DNA from: a virus
Reading direction: 5' to 3' (one strand)
Length of the DNA stretch: 48,317 bases
IMG/VR virus record: IMGVR_UViG_3300037193_000503
Coordinates: 1 to 48,317 of that record
The notes under the pieces are model-generated. The model worked only from the letters and a program-made list of their open reading frames with translations. It was not told where the DNA came from and ran no database searches. The translations under genes and the position numbers were made by a program. This document shows, one piece after another, positions 1 through 6,562 of the stretch; the first letter of the stretch is position 1; each line of letters opens with the position of its first letter.

Positions 1-141
1 CAGGTCTCGACGCTGAACACGTGCGGTGTTCAGCACCAGATCGAGAAGAAGTGGAACAAGCCGGGCAGGCCCCACATGTCTACCCTGGGGGGCTCGGCGT
101 TCCACCTTCTCGCGGAGCACGAGGTGCTTGTCGAGAACGGC
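1..141. repeat. Terminal direct repeat, left copy
   Basis: Identical over 141 bases to 48177-48317. A gene reads through the junction without interruption when the ends are joined, so the repeat marks circular closure. A length of exactly 141 equals a common maximal assembly k-mer, so it is more likely an assembly overlap of a circular contig than a biological terminal repeat. Confidence 0.95.
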
Positions 142-825
142 GTGGAGGGCGCGTTCGTCCCGGAGGTGGAGGACGCCCTGGAGTCGGTCATCTCCCGGGC
201 CCTCGTGGACTCGCCGTACACCCGGGAGGAGATCCGGGTCAGCAGGTCCCTCCCGGCCGGGTACTCGAAGCGGGACTACCCGAACGGCGCGGACGAGAGG
301 TTCATGCGTGACGCCATCCCCCGCTGGTTGCAGACGTGGCGCCTGTGGCGCAAGTCCATCCCGTACTCGGTCTGGTTCCTCCCGGAGTCGGGGGACCCGG
401 CCCTGGAGGTCGAACTCGACTTCGAGTTGGGCGGCTACCGGGTGAAGGCGTACGTGGACGCCATCTTCCAGCACAACATCACGGGCGAACTTCTCCCGGT
501 GGACTGGAAGGCCGGGGCCCGGCACATCTCGGGCAACCAGCAGATCGGCACGTACAAGGTCGGCATCCAGGAGGTGTTCGGTCTCACGGCCAACTCGGGG
601 GCGTTCTACTACGCCCGCGAGGGTCAGGCGGAGATGCACAACCTTCAGCACTGGACGAAGGAACGGCTCGACGTCATCTACCGCCACTCGGGGGCGATGA
701 TCGAGAACGGGCTGTACATCCCGAACTTCGAGTCGTGCGCTTACATGTGCTCCGTGAAGGACTACTGCCCGTACGTGGGTGGCAAGTGGTCCGACCAGGT
801 GCAGATCGTGGGCGTGAACGCCTAG
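1..825 (+). CDS. RecB/Cas4-like PD-(D/E)XK exonuclease (5' end lies at 48150)
   Basis: This is the main part of a 283-residue protein whose first nine codons lie at 48150-48176. It looks like a single-domain PD-(D/E)XK nuclease of the RecB C-terminal/Cas4 type, which degrades or processes DNA ends. Visible signs are the LSHSQ start with a conserved Cys (codon at 22-24), an Asp in the KAYVDAIF strand, the PVDWK catalytic strand near 500, and QIGTYK (the Q-x-x-x-Y motif). Three further Cys (CAYMC and YC) lie near the C-terminus at 730-770. One N-terminal plus three C-terminal Cys is the pattern of the 4Fe-4S cluster in AddB/Cas4 nucleases. It is followed directly by a promoter and the tRNA segment. 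A role in recombination or in processing replication products is inferred. Confidence 0.85.
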   Translation, partial: QVSTLNTCGVQHQIEKKWNKPGRPHMSTLGGSAFHLLAEHEVLVENGVEGAFVPEVEDALESVISRALVDSPYTREEIRVSRSLPAGYSKRDYPNGADERFMRDAIPRWLQTWRLWRKSIPYSVWFLPESGDPALEVELDFELGGYRVKAYVDAIFQHNITGELLPVDWKAGARHISGNQQIGTYKVGIQEVFGLTANSGAFYYAREGQAEMHNLQHWTKERLDVIYRHSGAMIENGLYIPNFESCAYMCSVKDYCPYVGGKWSDQVQIVGVNA

Positions 826-828
826 GGG

Positions 829-857
829 TTGCACACTGCACCGGGGTGTGTTATGCT
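829..857 (+). promoter_or_regulatory. Sigma70-type promoter of the RNA segment
   Basis: TTGCAC (829-834), a 17-base spacer, and TATGCT (852-857). The spacer ends in GGGGTGTG, shared with promoters at 2756 and 14617 and with the minus-strand promoter at 47814. It starts four bases after the nuclease stop codon and would transcribe the structured RNA/tRNA segment and the genes beyond. Confidence 0.75.
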
Positions 858-866
858 GTAGCCAGA

Positions 867-886
867 CGGGAGGGAAACGCCTCCCG
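867..886 (+). other. 5' leader hairpin
   Basis: CGGGAGG (867-873) and CCTCCCG (880-886) form a perfect 7-bp stem with loop GAAACG. It lies at about +4 of the transcript predicted from the promoter at 829-857 and is not followed by a T run, so it reads as a 5' stabilising or processing hairpin rather than a terminator. Confidence 0.5.
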
Positions 887-961
887 CAACCTACGACCAA
901 ATCGTGGGGCCTGACACTGACAACAGAATCGTGGTAGGGTGAGACGCACACCACTACCGCA

Positions 962-1021
962 AGCGCTCGCAGGCAAGCCGCCCCTTGTGGGGGTAGACCG
1001 GGTTCGATCTCGGGAGCGCAC
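962..1021 (+). other. tRNA-like fragment with T-arm and acceptor pairing
   Basis: GCGCTC (963-968) pairs with GAGCGC (1014-1019) like an acceptor stem. CCGG-GTTCGAT-CTCGG at 998-1013 resembles a T arm, but with a 6-base loop or a G-G mismatch. Between them CCC-CTTGTGG-GGG could be an anticodon arm (TTG). The element is only about 60 bases long, too short for D arm, anticodon arm and variable loop together. It may be a decayed tRNA or an unusual structured RNA. Confidence 0.35.
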
Positions 1022-1104
1022 TCCGCGACTGCGATGCGGAACCCAGAACAGAACTGTGATAGATAGCAATATCCCCGGTGGACGCGTGGCGAAAGCCGGG
1101 GTCT

Positions 1105-1176
1105 CCCCTCTTGGTGCAACGGGTAGCACGCCGGATTGAAAATCCGGAGATGCAGGTTCGAGTCCTGCGGAGGGGG
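1105..1176 (+). tRNA. tRNA-Phe (GAA)
   Basis: A full cloverleaf can be drawn. Acceptor 1105-1111 pairs with 1169-1175 (last pair T-G). D stem GTGC/GCAC has loop AACGGGTA. The anticodon stem CCGGA/TCCGG is perfect, with loop TTGAAAA giving anticodon GAA. A 4-base variable loop is followed by T stem GCAGG/CCTGC with loop TTCGAGT. The discriminator is G1176 and no CCA is encoded. It is the only fully canonical tRNA in this segment. Confidence 0.9.
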
Positions 1177-1363
1177 CCGCCCCGCGATCGCCGGTTCGCT
1201 GCCGGGTACACGGGGAAAGCCCCGGGCTGTATCTCCCAGACTTGGGGATGGTAAACTGCCGGAGCGGTTTCGGGATCCGATGCCGCGCCGAAGAACGGCA
1301 GCGCTGGTGAGTATCGAGGAGAGAGGCTGTGACCAGCAACGGCCGCCGCACCCGTAGTGCGGA

Positions 1364-1434
1364 TGGAGGAGTTGCCCACCGGCCTGATCGGCCACGGTGG
1401 GGGGTTCATCCGGGTTCGAGTCCCGACACTCCAC
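1364..1434 (+). other. tRNA-like fragment with T-arm, no clear anticodon arm
   Basis: GGG-TTCGAGT-CCC at 1412-1424 is a typical T arm, and TGGAG (1364-1368) pairs with CTCCA (1429-1433). The middle is occupied by a strong hairpin, CCCACCG (1375-1381) with CGGTGGG (1395-1401), which leaves no room for a normal anticodon arm. The length of about 71 bases is tRNA-like. It is probably a degenerate tRNA or a tRNA mimic. Confidence 0.35.
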
Positions 1435-1435
1435 T

Positions 1436-1478
1436 GGAATCGCGAACGGTTGGCTTTTAAACCGGCTCTAGCGATTCC
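1436..1478 (+). other. Two-stem RNA element
   Basis: GGAATCGC (1436-1443) and GCGATTCC (1471-1478) form a perfect 8-bp outer stem. Inside it CGGTT (1447-1451) and AACCG (1460-1464) form a second stem with loop GGCTTTTA. The element lies between two tRNA-like structures and could be a processing spacer or a minimal structured RNA. Confidence 0.4.
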
Positions 1479-1481
1479 TTT

Positions 1482-1634
1482 CGGGAGTTGGTGTAATGGC
1501 CCCTTCGGGGGTGGCGTGGTTGCATATCGTGTCGTCTGGTGGGTACCCAGTTCGGGGCGACAGACGTTACTGCAACGTGGCTAAGCACGGCCCTCATGGG
1601 AGGGCTGGTAGAGGTTCGATTCCTCTACTTCTGG
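1482..1634 (+). tRNA. Possible interrupted tRNA-like element (CAT in a noncanonical anticodon loop)
   Basis: CGGGAGT (1482-1488) pairs over seven positions with ACTTCTG (1627-1633; two G-U pairs). D stem GTGT (1491-1494) matches GCAC (1585-1588), and the T arm AGAGG/CCTCT has loop TTCGATT (1610-1626). If these belong together, about 81 bases (roughly 1500-1580) are inserted in the D loop. The insert folds on itself: GTTGCA with TGCAAC (1571-1576), and CGTCTG with CAGACG (1561-1566). A contiguous alternative is a 74-base tRNA at 1561-1634, with one acceptor mismatch and a 3-bp D stem. In either reading the anticodon stem GCCCT/AGGGC closes on only six bases, CATGGG, so function is uncertain. 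Confidence 0.4.
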
Positions 1635-1680
1635 CGCAGAACATGTTCATGCAAGACCCGACCAGGGAAGGAATCCCACC

Positions 1681-2067
1681 ATGAAGTCCGTCAGTGAGGA
1701 ACTGGCCGAGTACGTCGGCCGAACCGGCGCCGAGGAGTTGGCGCCCCTGATCCTCGAAGTCGAGGGCATGGAGCGTGCACTGGTGATGTTCACCAAGTAC
1801 GTGTACACCGCCACGCAGGAGGGCCGCCGACTCATCCAGGAGGCCGACCGCGTCATGTCCGACGGTCAGACCCCGGAGCGTCGCGCCGAGGTGGACAAGG
1901 CCGCCCAGGAGGCCCTCGCCAACGCCAAGAAGCAGCACGAGGCTGCCCATCAGGCGAAGATGGAGTCCATCACCAAGCGCCTGGAGGAGGCCGAGGCCGC
2001 GGGCGACGAGGCGGAGATCGCCAAGGTCGTCAACGAGACCCTCGAACAGTTGTTCGGCAAGGCCTGA
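1681..2067 (+). CDS. Hypothetical coiled-coil protein
   Basis: 128 residues, highly charged and Ala/Glu rich, predicted almost entirely helical. From about residue 60 to the end it is a continuous heptad-like stretch rich in Glu, Ala and Lys. No catalytic motif is visible. AAGGAA precedes the ATG. Its stop overlaps the next start (TGATG), so it is translationally coupled to the 66-residue gene that follows. It is the first gene after the tRNA segment and probably shares the promoter at 829-857. Function unknown; a structural or binding role would fit. Confidence 0.7.
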   Translation: MKSVSEELAEYVGRTGAEELAPLILEVEGMERALVMFTKYVYTATQEGRRLIQEADRVMSDGQTPERRAEVDKAAQEALANAKKQHEAAHQAKMESITKRLEEAEAAGDEAEIAKVVNETLEQLFGKA

Positions 2068-2267
2068 TGGCTGTCGAGGTGTACGACGAGCCCCGCGAGG
2101 GGCTCGTCCCTGCGACGATCCACTCCTACGACCAGGAGCGTGATGTGTACACGGTCTCGGTCGGTGATACGGTGGGGCTGGAGATCCCGGCGAAGGGCGT
2201 CCTGTTCGAGCCGGACTTCGACTTCGATGACTACGACGACGACTACCTGGGAGGGTACGAAGGATGA
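2067..2267 (+). CDS. Small acidic protein, possible SH3-like fold
   Basis: 66 residues. The first 45 have alternating beta-type segments (GLVPATI, DVYTVSVGDTVGLEI) like other small SH3/KOW-like proteins of this genome. The C-terminus is an extremely acidic tail (DFDFDDYDDDY). The start overlaps the upstream stop, and the end overlaps the start of the next gene by four bases. An acidic tail could mimic DNA or bind a basic partner; that is inference. Not recognised further. Confidence 0.65.
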   Translation: MAVEVYDEPREGLVPATIHSYDQERDVYTVSVGDTVGLEIPAKGVLFEPDFDFDDYDDDYLGGYEG

Positions 2268-2689
2268 CAGACAACACCGACAAGATCACCGTCACGCTGA
2301 AGGCGGACGGTTCGGCCCCGTGGATTGTTCTCCACGCGGCCAGCGCCGAGGAGGCTCACAGCCTGCTGGGTGCCGTCTACTCGGGTGAGCAGAACCTGGC
2401 CGAGCACGCCGCCGCCGCGAGCGCCGTCGTGACCCTGTCCTGGTCGGAGGAGAAGAAGCGCCACCAGGGCAACGGGCCCGTCGAGACGGTGACCAACGCC
2501 GTCGGCGGGCAGGTCCAGGCGCAGGCCGCCGCCGCCCCGGCGGGTGGCATGCCGAACGCCCCCACGTGTGTGCACGGCGAGATGGTGCACCGCTCGGGCG
2601 AGAAGAACGGCCGGGCCTGGTCCGGCTGGTTCTGCCCCACCCCGAAGAACACGCCGGGACAGTGCTCCCCGCAGTTCAACAAGGGCTAA
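2264..2689 (+). CDS. Hypothetical protein with C-terminal zinc-knuckle
   Basis: 141 residues. The first 90 are mixed alpha/beta and Ala rich. The last 40 hold C-x2-H-G (PTCVHGEM) and WFCP...GQC, a short Cys/His module common at the C-terminus of actinophage DNA-metabolism proteins. It ends a three-gene coupled run and is followed at once by a strong terminator hairpin. Possibly a single-strand DNA-binding or recombination accessory protein, but this rests only on the zinc module and the context. Confidence 0.65.
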   Translation: MTDNTDKITVTLKADGSAPWIVLHAASAEEAHSLLGAVYSGEQNLAEHAAAASAVVTLSWSEEKKRHQGNGPVETVTNAVGGQVQAQAAAAPAGGMPNAPTCVHGEMVHRSGEKNGRAWSGWFCPTPKNTPGQCSPQFNKG

Positions 2690-2698
2690 GCGTTTCCC

Positions 2699-2737
2699 AA
2701 CAACCCCTGTTTCTCCTCGTGAGAAACGGGGGTTGTT
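2699..2737 (+). terminator. Terminator hairpin fused to the next promoter
   Basis: The arm at 2699-2715 pairs with 2721-2737 over 17 positions (one T-G pair) around loop CTCGT, followed by TCTTGTCT. The downstream edge of the stem supplies the -35 box TTGTTT (2733-2738) of the next promoter. Confidence 0.85.
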
Positions 2738-2761
2738 TCTTGTCTCGGGGTGTGCTACGCT
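2733..2761 (+). promoter_or_regulatory. Promoter giving a leaderless mRNA
   Basis: TTGTTT (2733-2738), 17-base spacer ending GGGGTGTGC, and TACGCT (2756-2761). The downstream ATG at 2768 lies seven bases after the -10 box, where transcription should begin, so the mRNA is predicted to be leaderless. Confidence 0.75.
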
Positions 2762-2767
2762 TCTCAC

Positions 2768-3091
2768 ATGACGACTCACAACGAGAACAAGAACACCGCG
2801 CGACTCACGTCGATCAAGGCGCCCGCTGCCTTCAAGGGCAAGACGAACGTGTACGAGGTGGACCCGCCGTACTGGGGCCGCTCGAAGGTCGTCGTCTCGC
2901 AGGTCGAGTACGGCAGCATGGTCGGCGGCCCGGAGACGGGCGTCTTCCCCGCCACTGAGGACGGGGACATGGACACCATGGCCCTGTTCGTGCACGGGGT
3001 CCTCGGTGGCGAGGGTCCGGTCGCCTTCGCCGGTCAGGACGACAAGGGTGCGCTCGCCCTGGCGGGCTACGAGGTCGTCGAGGGTGACTGA
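2768..3091 (+). CDS. Hypothetical protein, leaderless single-gene unit
   Basis: 107 residues starting MTTHNENKNT. The start was chosen at 2768 because it coincides with the transcription start expected from TACGCT at 2756-2761; there is no Shine-Dalgarno sequence. An upstream in-frame start at 2750 would lie inside the promoter. The product is acidic with no recognised motif. It stands alone between two terminator-like hairpins, the usual form of an independently expressed early phage gene. Function unknown. Confidence 0.65.
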   Translation: MTTHNENKNTARLTSIKAPAAFKGKTNVYEVDPPYWGRSKVVVSQVEYGSMVGGPETGVFPATEDGDMDTMALFVHGVLGGEGPVAFAGQDDKGALALAGYEVVEGD

Positions 3092-3107
3092 ACCTCGTGA
3101 TCTGGGA

Positions 3108-3137
3108 CCCCACCCCATCTTCTGGATGGGTGTGGGG
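3108..3137 (+). terminator. Terminator-like hairpin
   Basis: CCCCAC-CCCATC (3108-3119) pairs with GATGGG-T-GTGGGG (3125-3137), with one bulged T. No long T run follows, so termination may be partial and let transcripts continue into the RNA ligase gene, for which no clear promoter of its own is visible. Confidence 0.55.
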
Positions 3138-3184
3138 CTCCTGCTTGTAGTTGTTGTAGTGACCACTCTCGGAAGGATCTACCC

Positions 3185-4516
3185 GTGACTCTCACCCTAG
3201 AGGGTAACCCGAACTACGCCGCGGTCATCCACGAATACGATCCCGCGAACGAGGTCCCGCTGCCGAACCGTGACCGGATCGTCGGCTACAAGGTTCTCGG
3301 CTACCAGACCCTGGTCGGCAAGGGCGCCTACAAGAAGGGCGACCTGGTGGTCGTCTTCGGTGCGGAGACCCAGTTGTCCGAGGCGTACGCCACGTTCAAC
3401 AACCTGCACCGGCACGAGCACCTGAACGCGGACCCGACACAGAAGGGCTACCTGGAGGACAACCGCCGGGTGAAGGCGATCCGCCTGGGTGGCCACCGGT
3501 CGGACGCCATGGTCATGCCGTGGGAGTCCCTGGCCCAGGCCCTTGGCGAGGGGCACGTGATCTCAAAGGCGAACGCAGGCGTCGCCTTCGACCACGTGAA
3601 CGGCGTCGAGATCTCCCGCAAGTACGTCAAGCCCAGCACCGGCACCGGCCGGTCCATGGCGAACCGCCAGGGCCAGAAGAAGGTCCGCGTCTCGACCGAG
3701 CACTTCCCGGAGCACTTCTACACCCCGAACGGTTTCCGCTACCCGCAGCACCAGCCCGACGACTACGTCTTCGTCACGCAGAAACTCCACGGGACGAGCG
3801 TCCGCATGGGCCGTGTGCCCGTGGCGCGGGACCTGAAGTGGTACGAGCGTCTGGCGCAGCGGCTCGGCGTGAAGGTGCGGACCCACGAGTACGGCGTGGT
3901 CGTCGGCTCCCGCCGCGTCACCAAGTCGGTGGACGGCAAGGTCGAGGGCGAGAAGAACCACTGGTATGAGGGTGGGGACATCTGGACCACGGTCACCAAG
4001 CCGATGCACGACCTCATCCCGGAGAACTTCCTGGTGTTCGCTGAGATCATCGGGTGGACCCCGGACGGTGCACCCATCCAGCCCATGTACACGTACAACC
4101 TGCCCGAGGGCCAGGCCGCCGTGTACATTTACCGGGTGGCCACGGTCAACGGCCAGGGCGACGTCGTGGACCTGCCGTGGCGGGCCGTGCAGAAGTTCGC
4201 CGAGGCCCGGGGCTGGCTGACCGTGGCGGAACTGGACTCGGACATCTTCGAGGTGGTCGAGGACGTGCTGCCGCAGTACATGGACCTCAGGTTTTCCACC
4301 GAACTGACCGTCACCAGTGGCTCGCGCGTGGAGGAGGTCCGCTTCCCCGGCACGGTCCCGCTGTCCGATCCGAAGACGGTGGACGAGGGCGTCGTGGTCC
4401 GCAGCGACAACGGCTTCACGCCGACGGTGGCCAAGTACAAGAGCCCGATCTTCCTCGGGCACGAGAGCGCCATGATGGACCGGGCTGACGCCGTGGACAC
4501 CGAGGAGGAGGGCTGA
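3185..4516 (+). CDS. ATP-dependent RNA ligase, DraRnl/Rnl5-like
   Basis: 443 residues from GTG; GGAAGG lies about eight bases upstream. Nucleotidyltransferase motifs are in order: motif I KLHGTS with nucleotidylated Lys200, GSRR, the FAEIIGW strand (about 281-287), motif IV EGVVVR (from Glu401) and motif V AKYKSP (Lys417/Lys419). The 150-residue N-terminal part before motif I is compatible with the OB-type N-domain of Deinococcus-type RNA ligases (Rnl5). The enzyme seals 3'-OH/5'-phosphate RNA ends through AMP intermediates. The kinase-phosphatase that prepares such ends is encoded at 45145-46071 on the other strand, making a complete RNA-repair pair, probably against host anticodon nucleases. 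Confidence 0.88.
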   Translation: MTLTLEGNPNYAAVIHEYDPANEVPLPNRDRIVGYKVLGYQTLVGKGAYKKGDLVVVFGAETQLSEAYATFNNLHRHEHLNADPTQKGYLEDNRRVKAIRLGGHRSDAMVMPWESLAQALGEGHVISKANAGVAFDHVNGVEISRKYVKPSTGTGRSMANRQGQKKVRVSTEHFPEHFYTPNGFRYPQHQPDDYVFVTQKLHGTSVRMGRVPVARDLKWYERLAQRLGVKVRTHEYGVVVGSRRVTKSVDGKVEGEKNHWYEGGDIWTTVTKPMHDLIPENFLVFAEIIGWTPDGAPIQPMYTYNLPEGQAAVYIYRVATVNGQGDVVDLPWRAVQKFAEARGWLTVAELDSDIFEVVEDVLPQYMDLRFSTELTVTSGSRVEEVRFPGTVPLSDPKTVDEGVVVRSDNGFTPTVAKYKSPIFLGHESAMMDRADAVDTEEEG

Positions 4517-4746
4517 TGGCGACCACCCGGAACGGCCGTCGGCACTACGGGTTGGCCGATGAGTTCTGGGTCGCCAAGGTAACCGACCTGGAGTATCCTG
4601 ACCACGACCCCCAGTGGTATGGGCCCTACGCTACGCGCGGTATGGCCACCGGTGCAGTGTCCCACTTCGCCGCCCGCCCAGAGTTGTGGGGGGTCGAGTT
4701 CTACCGCACGTTCACCAGTTGGGACACCGTCAACCCGGAGGCGTAG
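4516..4746 (+). CDS. Hypothetical protein
   Basis: 76 residues, starting within the stop of the RNA ligase gene (TGATG) and so coupled to it. Rich in aromatics (WYGPYATRGMA, WGVEFYRTF), which suggests a small folded domain. Its last codons carry the GGAGG that serves the TTG start of the helicase gene. Function unknown. Confidence 0.65.
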   Translation: MATTRNGRRHYGLADEFWVAKVTDLEYPDHDPQWYGPYATRGMATGAVSHFAARPELWGVEFYRTFTSWDTVNPEA

Positions 4747-4747
4747 T

Positions 4748-5611
4748 TTGTACCGAGCACACAAGGCCGTCACCCTGGCGGCCAAGACGGGGGAACCCCT
4801 GCCCCATGTAGATTTCCTTCAGGACATGTACGCCATGGGGAACGAGTTCCACAAGGGAACCGTCGTCATGATCGCCGGTATGCCAGCGGCCATGAAGTCC
4901 ACGTTCGTGCTCAACCTCATGCACCGGATGGGCGTCGGCTGCCTGTACTTCTCGGCAGACTCCGACGCCGCCACCCAGTTGTCCCGGCTGGGTGGTTCCA
5001 TCCTGCAAGAGGAGCACCGCAACATCCGTAAGAACCTCGACGGGCCCGGCCAGTCGTACTACTCCTCCGCTCTGGAGGACACCAAGGTGCAGTTCGTGTT
5101 CGACTCGCAGCCGGACGCGTACGACATCGAGGCTGAGATCGACGCCTGGGTGGAGTTGTACGACGAGTACCCGGAGGTCATCGTGATCGACAACCTCCGC
5201 AACATCTTCGTGGGCGACGCCTCGAACGAGCACGGCGGCTACAAGATGATCCAGCAGAAGTTGATCGACATCAGCCGTGACACGGGGGCGTGCGTCATCA
5301 CGATGCACCACATGAAGGAGGGCGGTGGCCGCAAGGCCACGGACCCTGCCGCCCGGTCTGCGGTTGACGGCATGGTGAACCAGTTGCCGAACCAGATCAT
5401 CTCTGTCGCCCGGGACGGCGACGAGTTCCGGATGTGTGTCGTGAAGGACCGCGAGGCCCCCGACCACCCGGAAGCGGAGGAGGAGCACTGGGTCCGCTTG
5501 CGTGTGGACGCACCGCGTGCTACCTTCTACCACAAGCAGAGCATGTCCGAGGCGGTCCGGGTCATCGAAGAGAACTGGACGCCGACCGGCATTCTGGAAA
5601 GGACACCATGA
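4748..5611 (+). CDS. DnaB-like replicative helicase ATPase (RecA fold)
   Basis: 287 residues. The start is TTG at 4748: GGAGG at 4737-4741 is correctly spaced, and no ATG occurs before the conserved region. Walker A is GMPAAMKST (44-52), unusual in having Ala where Gly is common. Walker B is the EVIVIDN strand near residue 145, with ITMHH further on as a likely sensor strand. It lacks the N-terminal domain of full DnaB, like many short phage RecA-fold helicases. With the primase at 7602-8586 it should form the phage primosome. ATGA overlap with the next gene. Confidence 0.8.
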   Translation: MYRAHKAVTLAAKTGEPLPHVDFLQDMYAMGNEFHKGTVVMIAGMPAAMKSTFVLNLMHRMGVGCLYFSADSDAATQLSRLGGSILQEEHRNIRKNLDGPGQSYYSSALEDTKVQFVFDSQPDAYDIEAEIDAWVELYDEYPEVIVIDNLRNIFVGDASNEHGGYKMIQQKLIDISRDTGACVITMHHMKEGGGRKATDPAARSAVDGMVNQLPNQIISVARDGDEFRMCVVKDREAPDHPEAEEEHWVRLRVDAPRATFYHKQSMSEAVRVIEENWTPTGILERTP

Positions 5612-5820
5612 CCAATCTCCGCACCGAGGTCCCCATCGACCCCACCATGGGACCGTACCTGTGGATCTCGTGGGACAAGTCCACCCGCCTCCCCGCCGAT
5701 GTCATCCTCGGGGGCGGCCTGAAGGTCGAAGTGCACCTGCCCGATGTGATCGAGCGCCTTCGCCACCTGGCCGACGAACTGGCCGACGTGAATCGAGACC
5801 TCCAGAGTGGTAGCAAGTAA
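5608..5820 (+). CDS. Hypothetical protein
   Basis: 70 residues from ATG at 5608, overlapping the helicase stop (ATGA). The first half is beta-like (GPYLWISWD); the C-terminal half is a probable amphipathic helix (VIERLRHLADELADVNRDL). It may be a helicase or primase accessory by position only. A longer reading upstream would run through the helicase gene and is rejected. Confidence 0.6.
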   Translation: MTNLRTEVPIDPTMGPYLWISWDKSTRLPADVILGGGLKVEVHLPDVIERLRHLADELADVNRDLQSGSK

Positions 5821-6223
5821 GAAGAAGGTCTGCCGCGACTGCTCGCCCGGGACCCCGCTGCGCAAGGCGGGGTACCCGGGCCCTCGGTGTCTAGAACACC
5901 ATCGCGCGTTCGTCAAGGCCCAGCGTGACCGGGCCCACGACCGGCGCGTAGAGCAGGCGTACGGGCTGGCCCCTGGCGAGTACCAGGAACTGCTGGACTT
6001 CCAGGGCGGCGTGTGCGCCCTGTGCAAGCGGCCCTTCGCGACGAAGCGGGGGGCGGTGGACCACAACCACAAGACCGGCCGGGTGCGAGGCATCATCCAC
6101 GGGTGGGAGAACACCCTGGTGGGCCGGATTCACGACTCGCTTGACTGGGCCAGGGCTCTCGTGGAATACTTGGAGCAGTCGCCAGCCGAACGGGCTGGCC
6201 TCGACCGCAAACCAGGAGACTGA
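5807..6223 (+). CDS. Endonuclease VII-family (HNH) recombination nuclease
   Basis: 138 residues from GTG. The core is CALCKR (Cys70, Cys73) followed by VDHNHKTG (Asp85-His88) and RGIIHGWEN, the pattern of recombination endonuclease VII, which cuts branched DNA such as Holliday junctions before packaging. A further Cys cluster lies at residues 9, 12 and 28. Odd point: the second CxxC pair usual after the RG of this family is replaced by IHGW, so zinc binding must differ or use the N-terminal cysteines. The gene overlaps the end of the upstream gene by 14 bases. Confidence 0.85.
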   Translation: MVASKKKVCRDCSPGTPLRKAGYPGPRCLEHHRAFVKAQRDRAHDRRVEQAYGLAPGEYQELLDFQGGVCALCKRPFATKRGAVDHNHKTGRVRGIIHGWENTLVGRIHDSLDWARALVEYLEQSPAERAGLDRKPGD

Positions 6224-6224
6224 C

Positions 6225-6422
6225 ATGAAGTACACAGTGCGCCGGGTGCGCAACAACAAGGCCCGGTTCCCGTGGCTGGTGCGCAACCCCGAGGGTGTCA
6301 CCGTGCACCGCTCCAGCGACTGGACCCACGCCCAGAACATCGCCGTGATGTTCGCGAACCGGCACGCGTTCCACGAGTACCTCCAGCGGACGAACGACGA
6401 GTGGCTGGAGCCGACAGCATGA
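6225..6422 (+). CDS. Hypothetical protein
   Basis: 65 residues from ATG at 6225, with AGGAG six bases upstream. A beta strand-like, basic N-terminus (YTVRRVRNN) is followed by an acidic, aromatic C-terminal helix. No family recognised. It begins a coupled run of three tiny genes with four-base overlaps. Confidence 0.6.
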   Translation: MKYTVRRVRNNKARFPWLVRNPEGVTVHRSSDWTHAQNIAVMFANRHAFHEYLQRTNDEWLEPTA

Positions 6423-6562
6423 GGGGGCGGGCGTACTATGACCCGGAGTTCGGCGAGTCGTTCTTCATCCCGGAGGAGAAGGTCACCGTCCGCCTCTGGG
6501 TGCGGAGCCTGTTCTACACGACGCTCCTGCGTCTCGCCTACCGCGGGGTGCGGCGACGGTGA
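6419..6562 (+). CDS. Small membrane-associated protein
   Basis: 47 residues, ATG overlapping the previous stop (ATGA). The second half (VRLWVRSLFYTTLLRLAYR) is a hydrophobic/amphipathic helix flanked by Arg, suggesting membrane association. It ends in an Arg cluster and overlaps the next GTG start. Function unknown. Confidence 0.5.
   Translation: MRGRAYYDPEFGESFFIPEEKVTVRLWVRSLFYTTLLRLAYRGVRRR

Noticed and set aside
1136-1357. 73-codon frame across the tRNA segment
   Set aside because: It runs through tRNA-Phe and the hairpins, has no ribosome site and an Arg/Cys-rich product.
1482-1560. A separate complete tRNA starting at 1482
   Set aside because: After the 5' acceptor and first D-stem half no D-stem partner, anticodon arm or T loop occurs before 1561.
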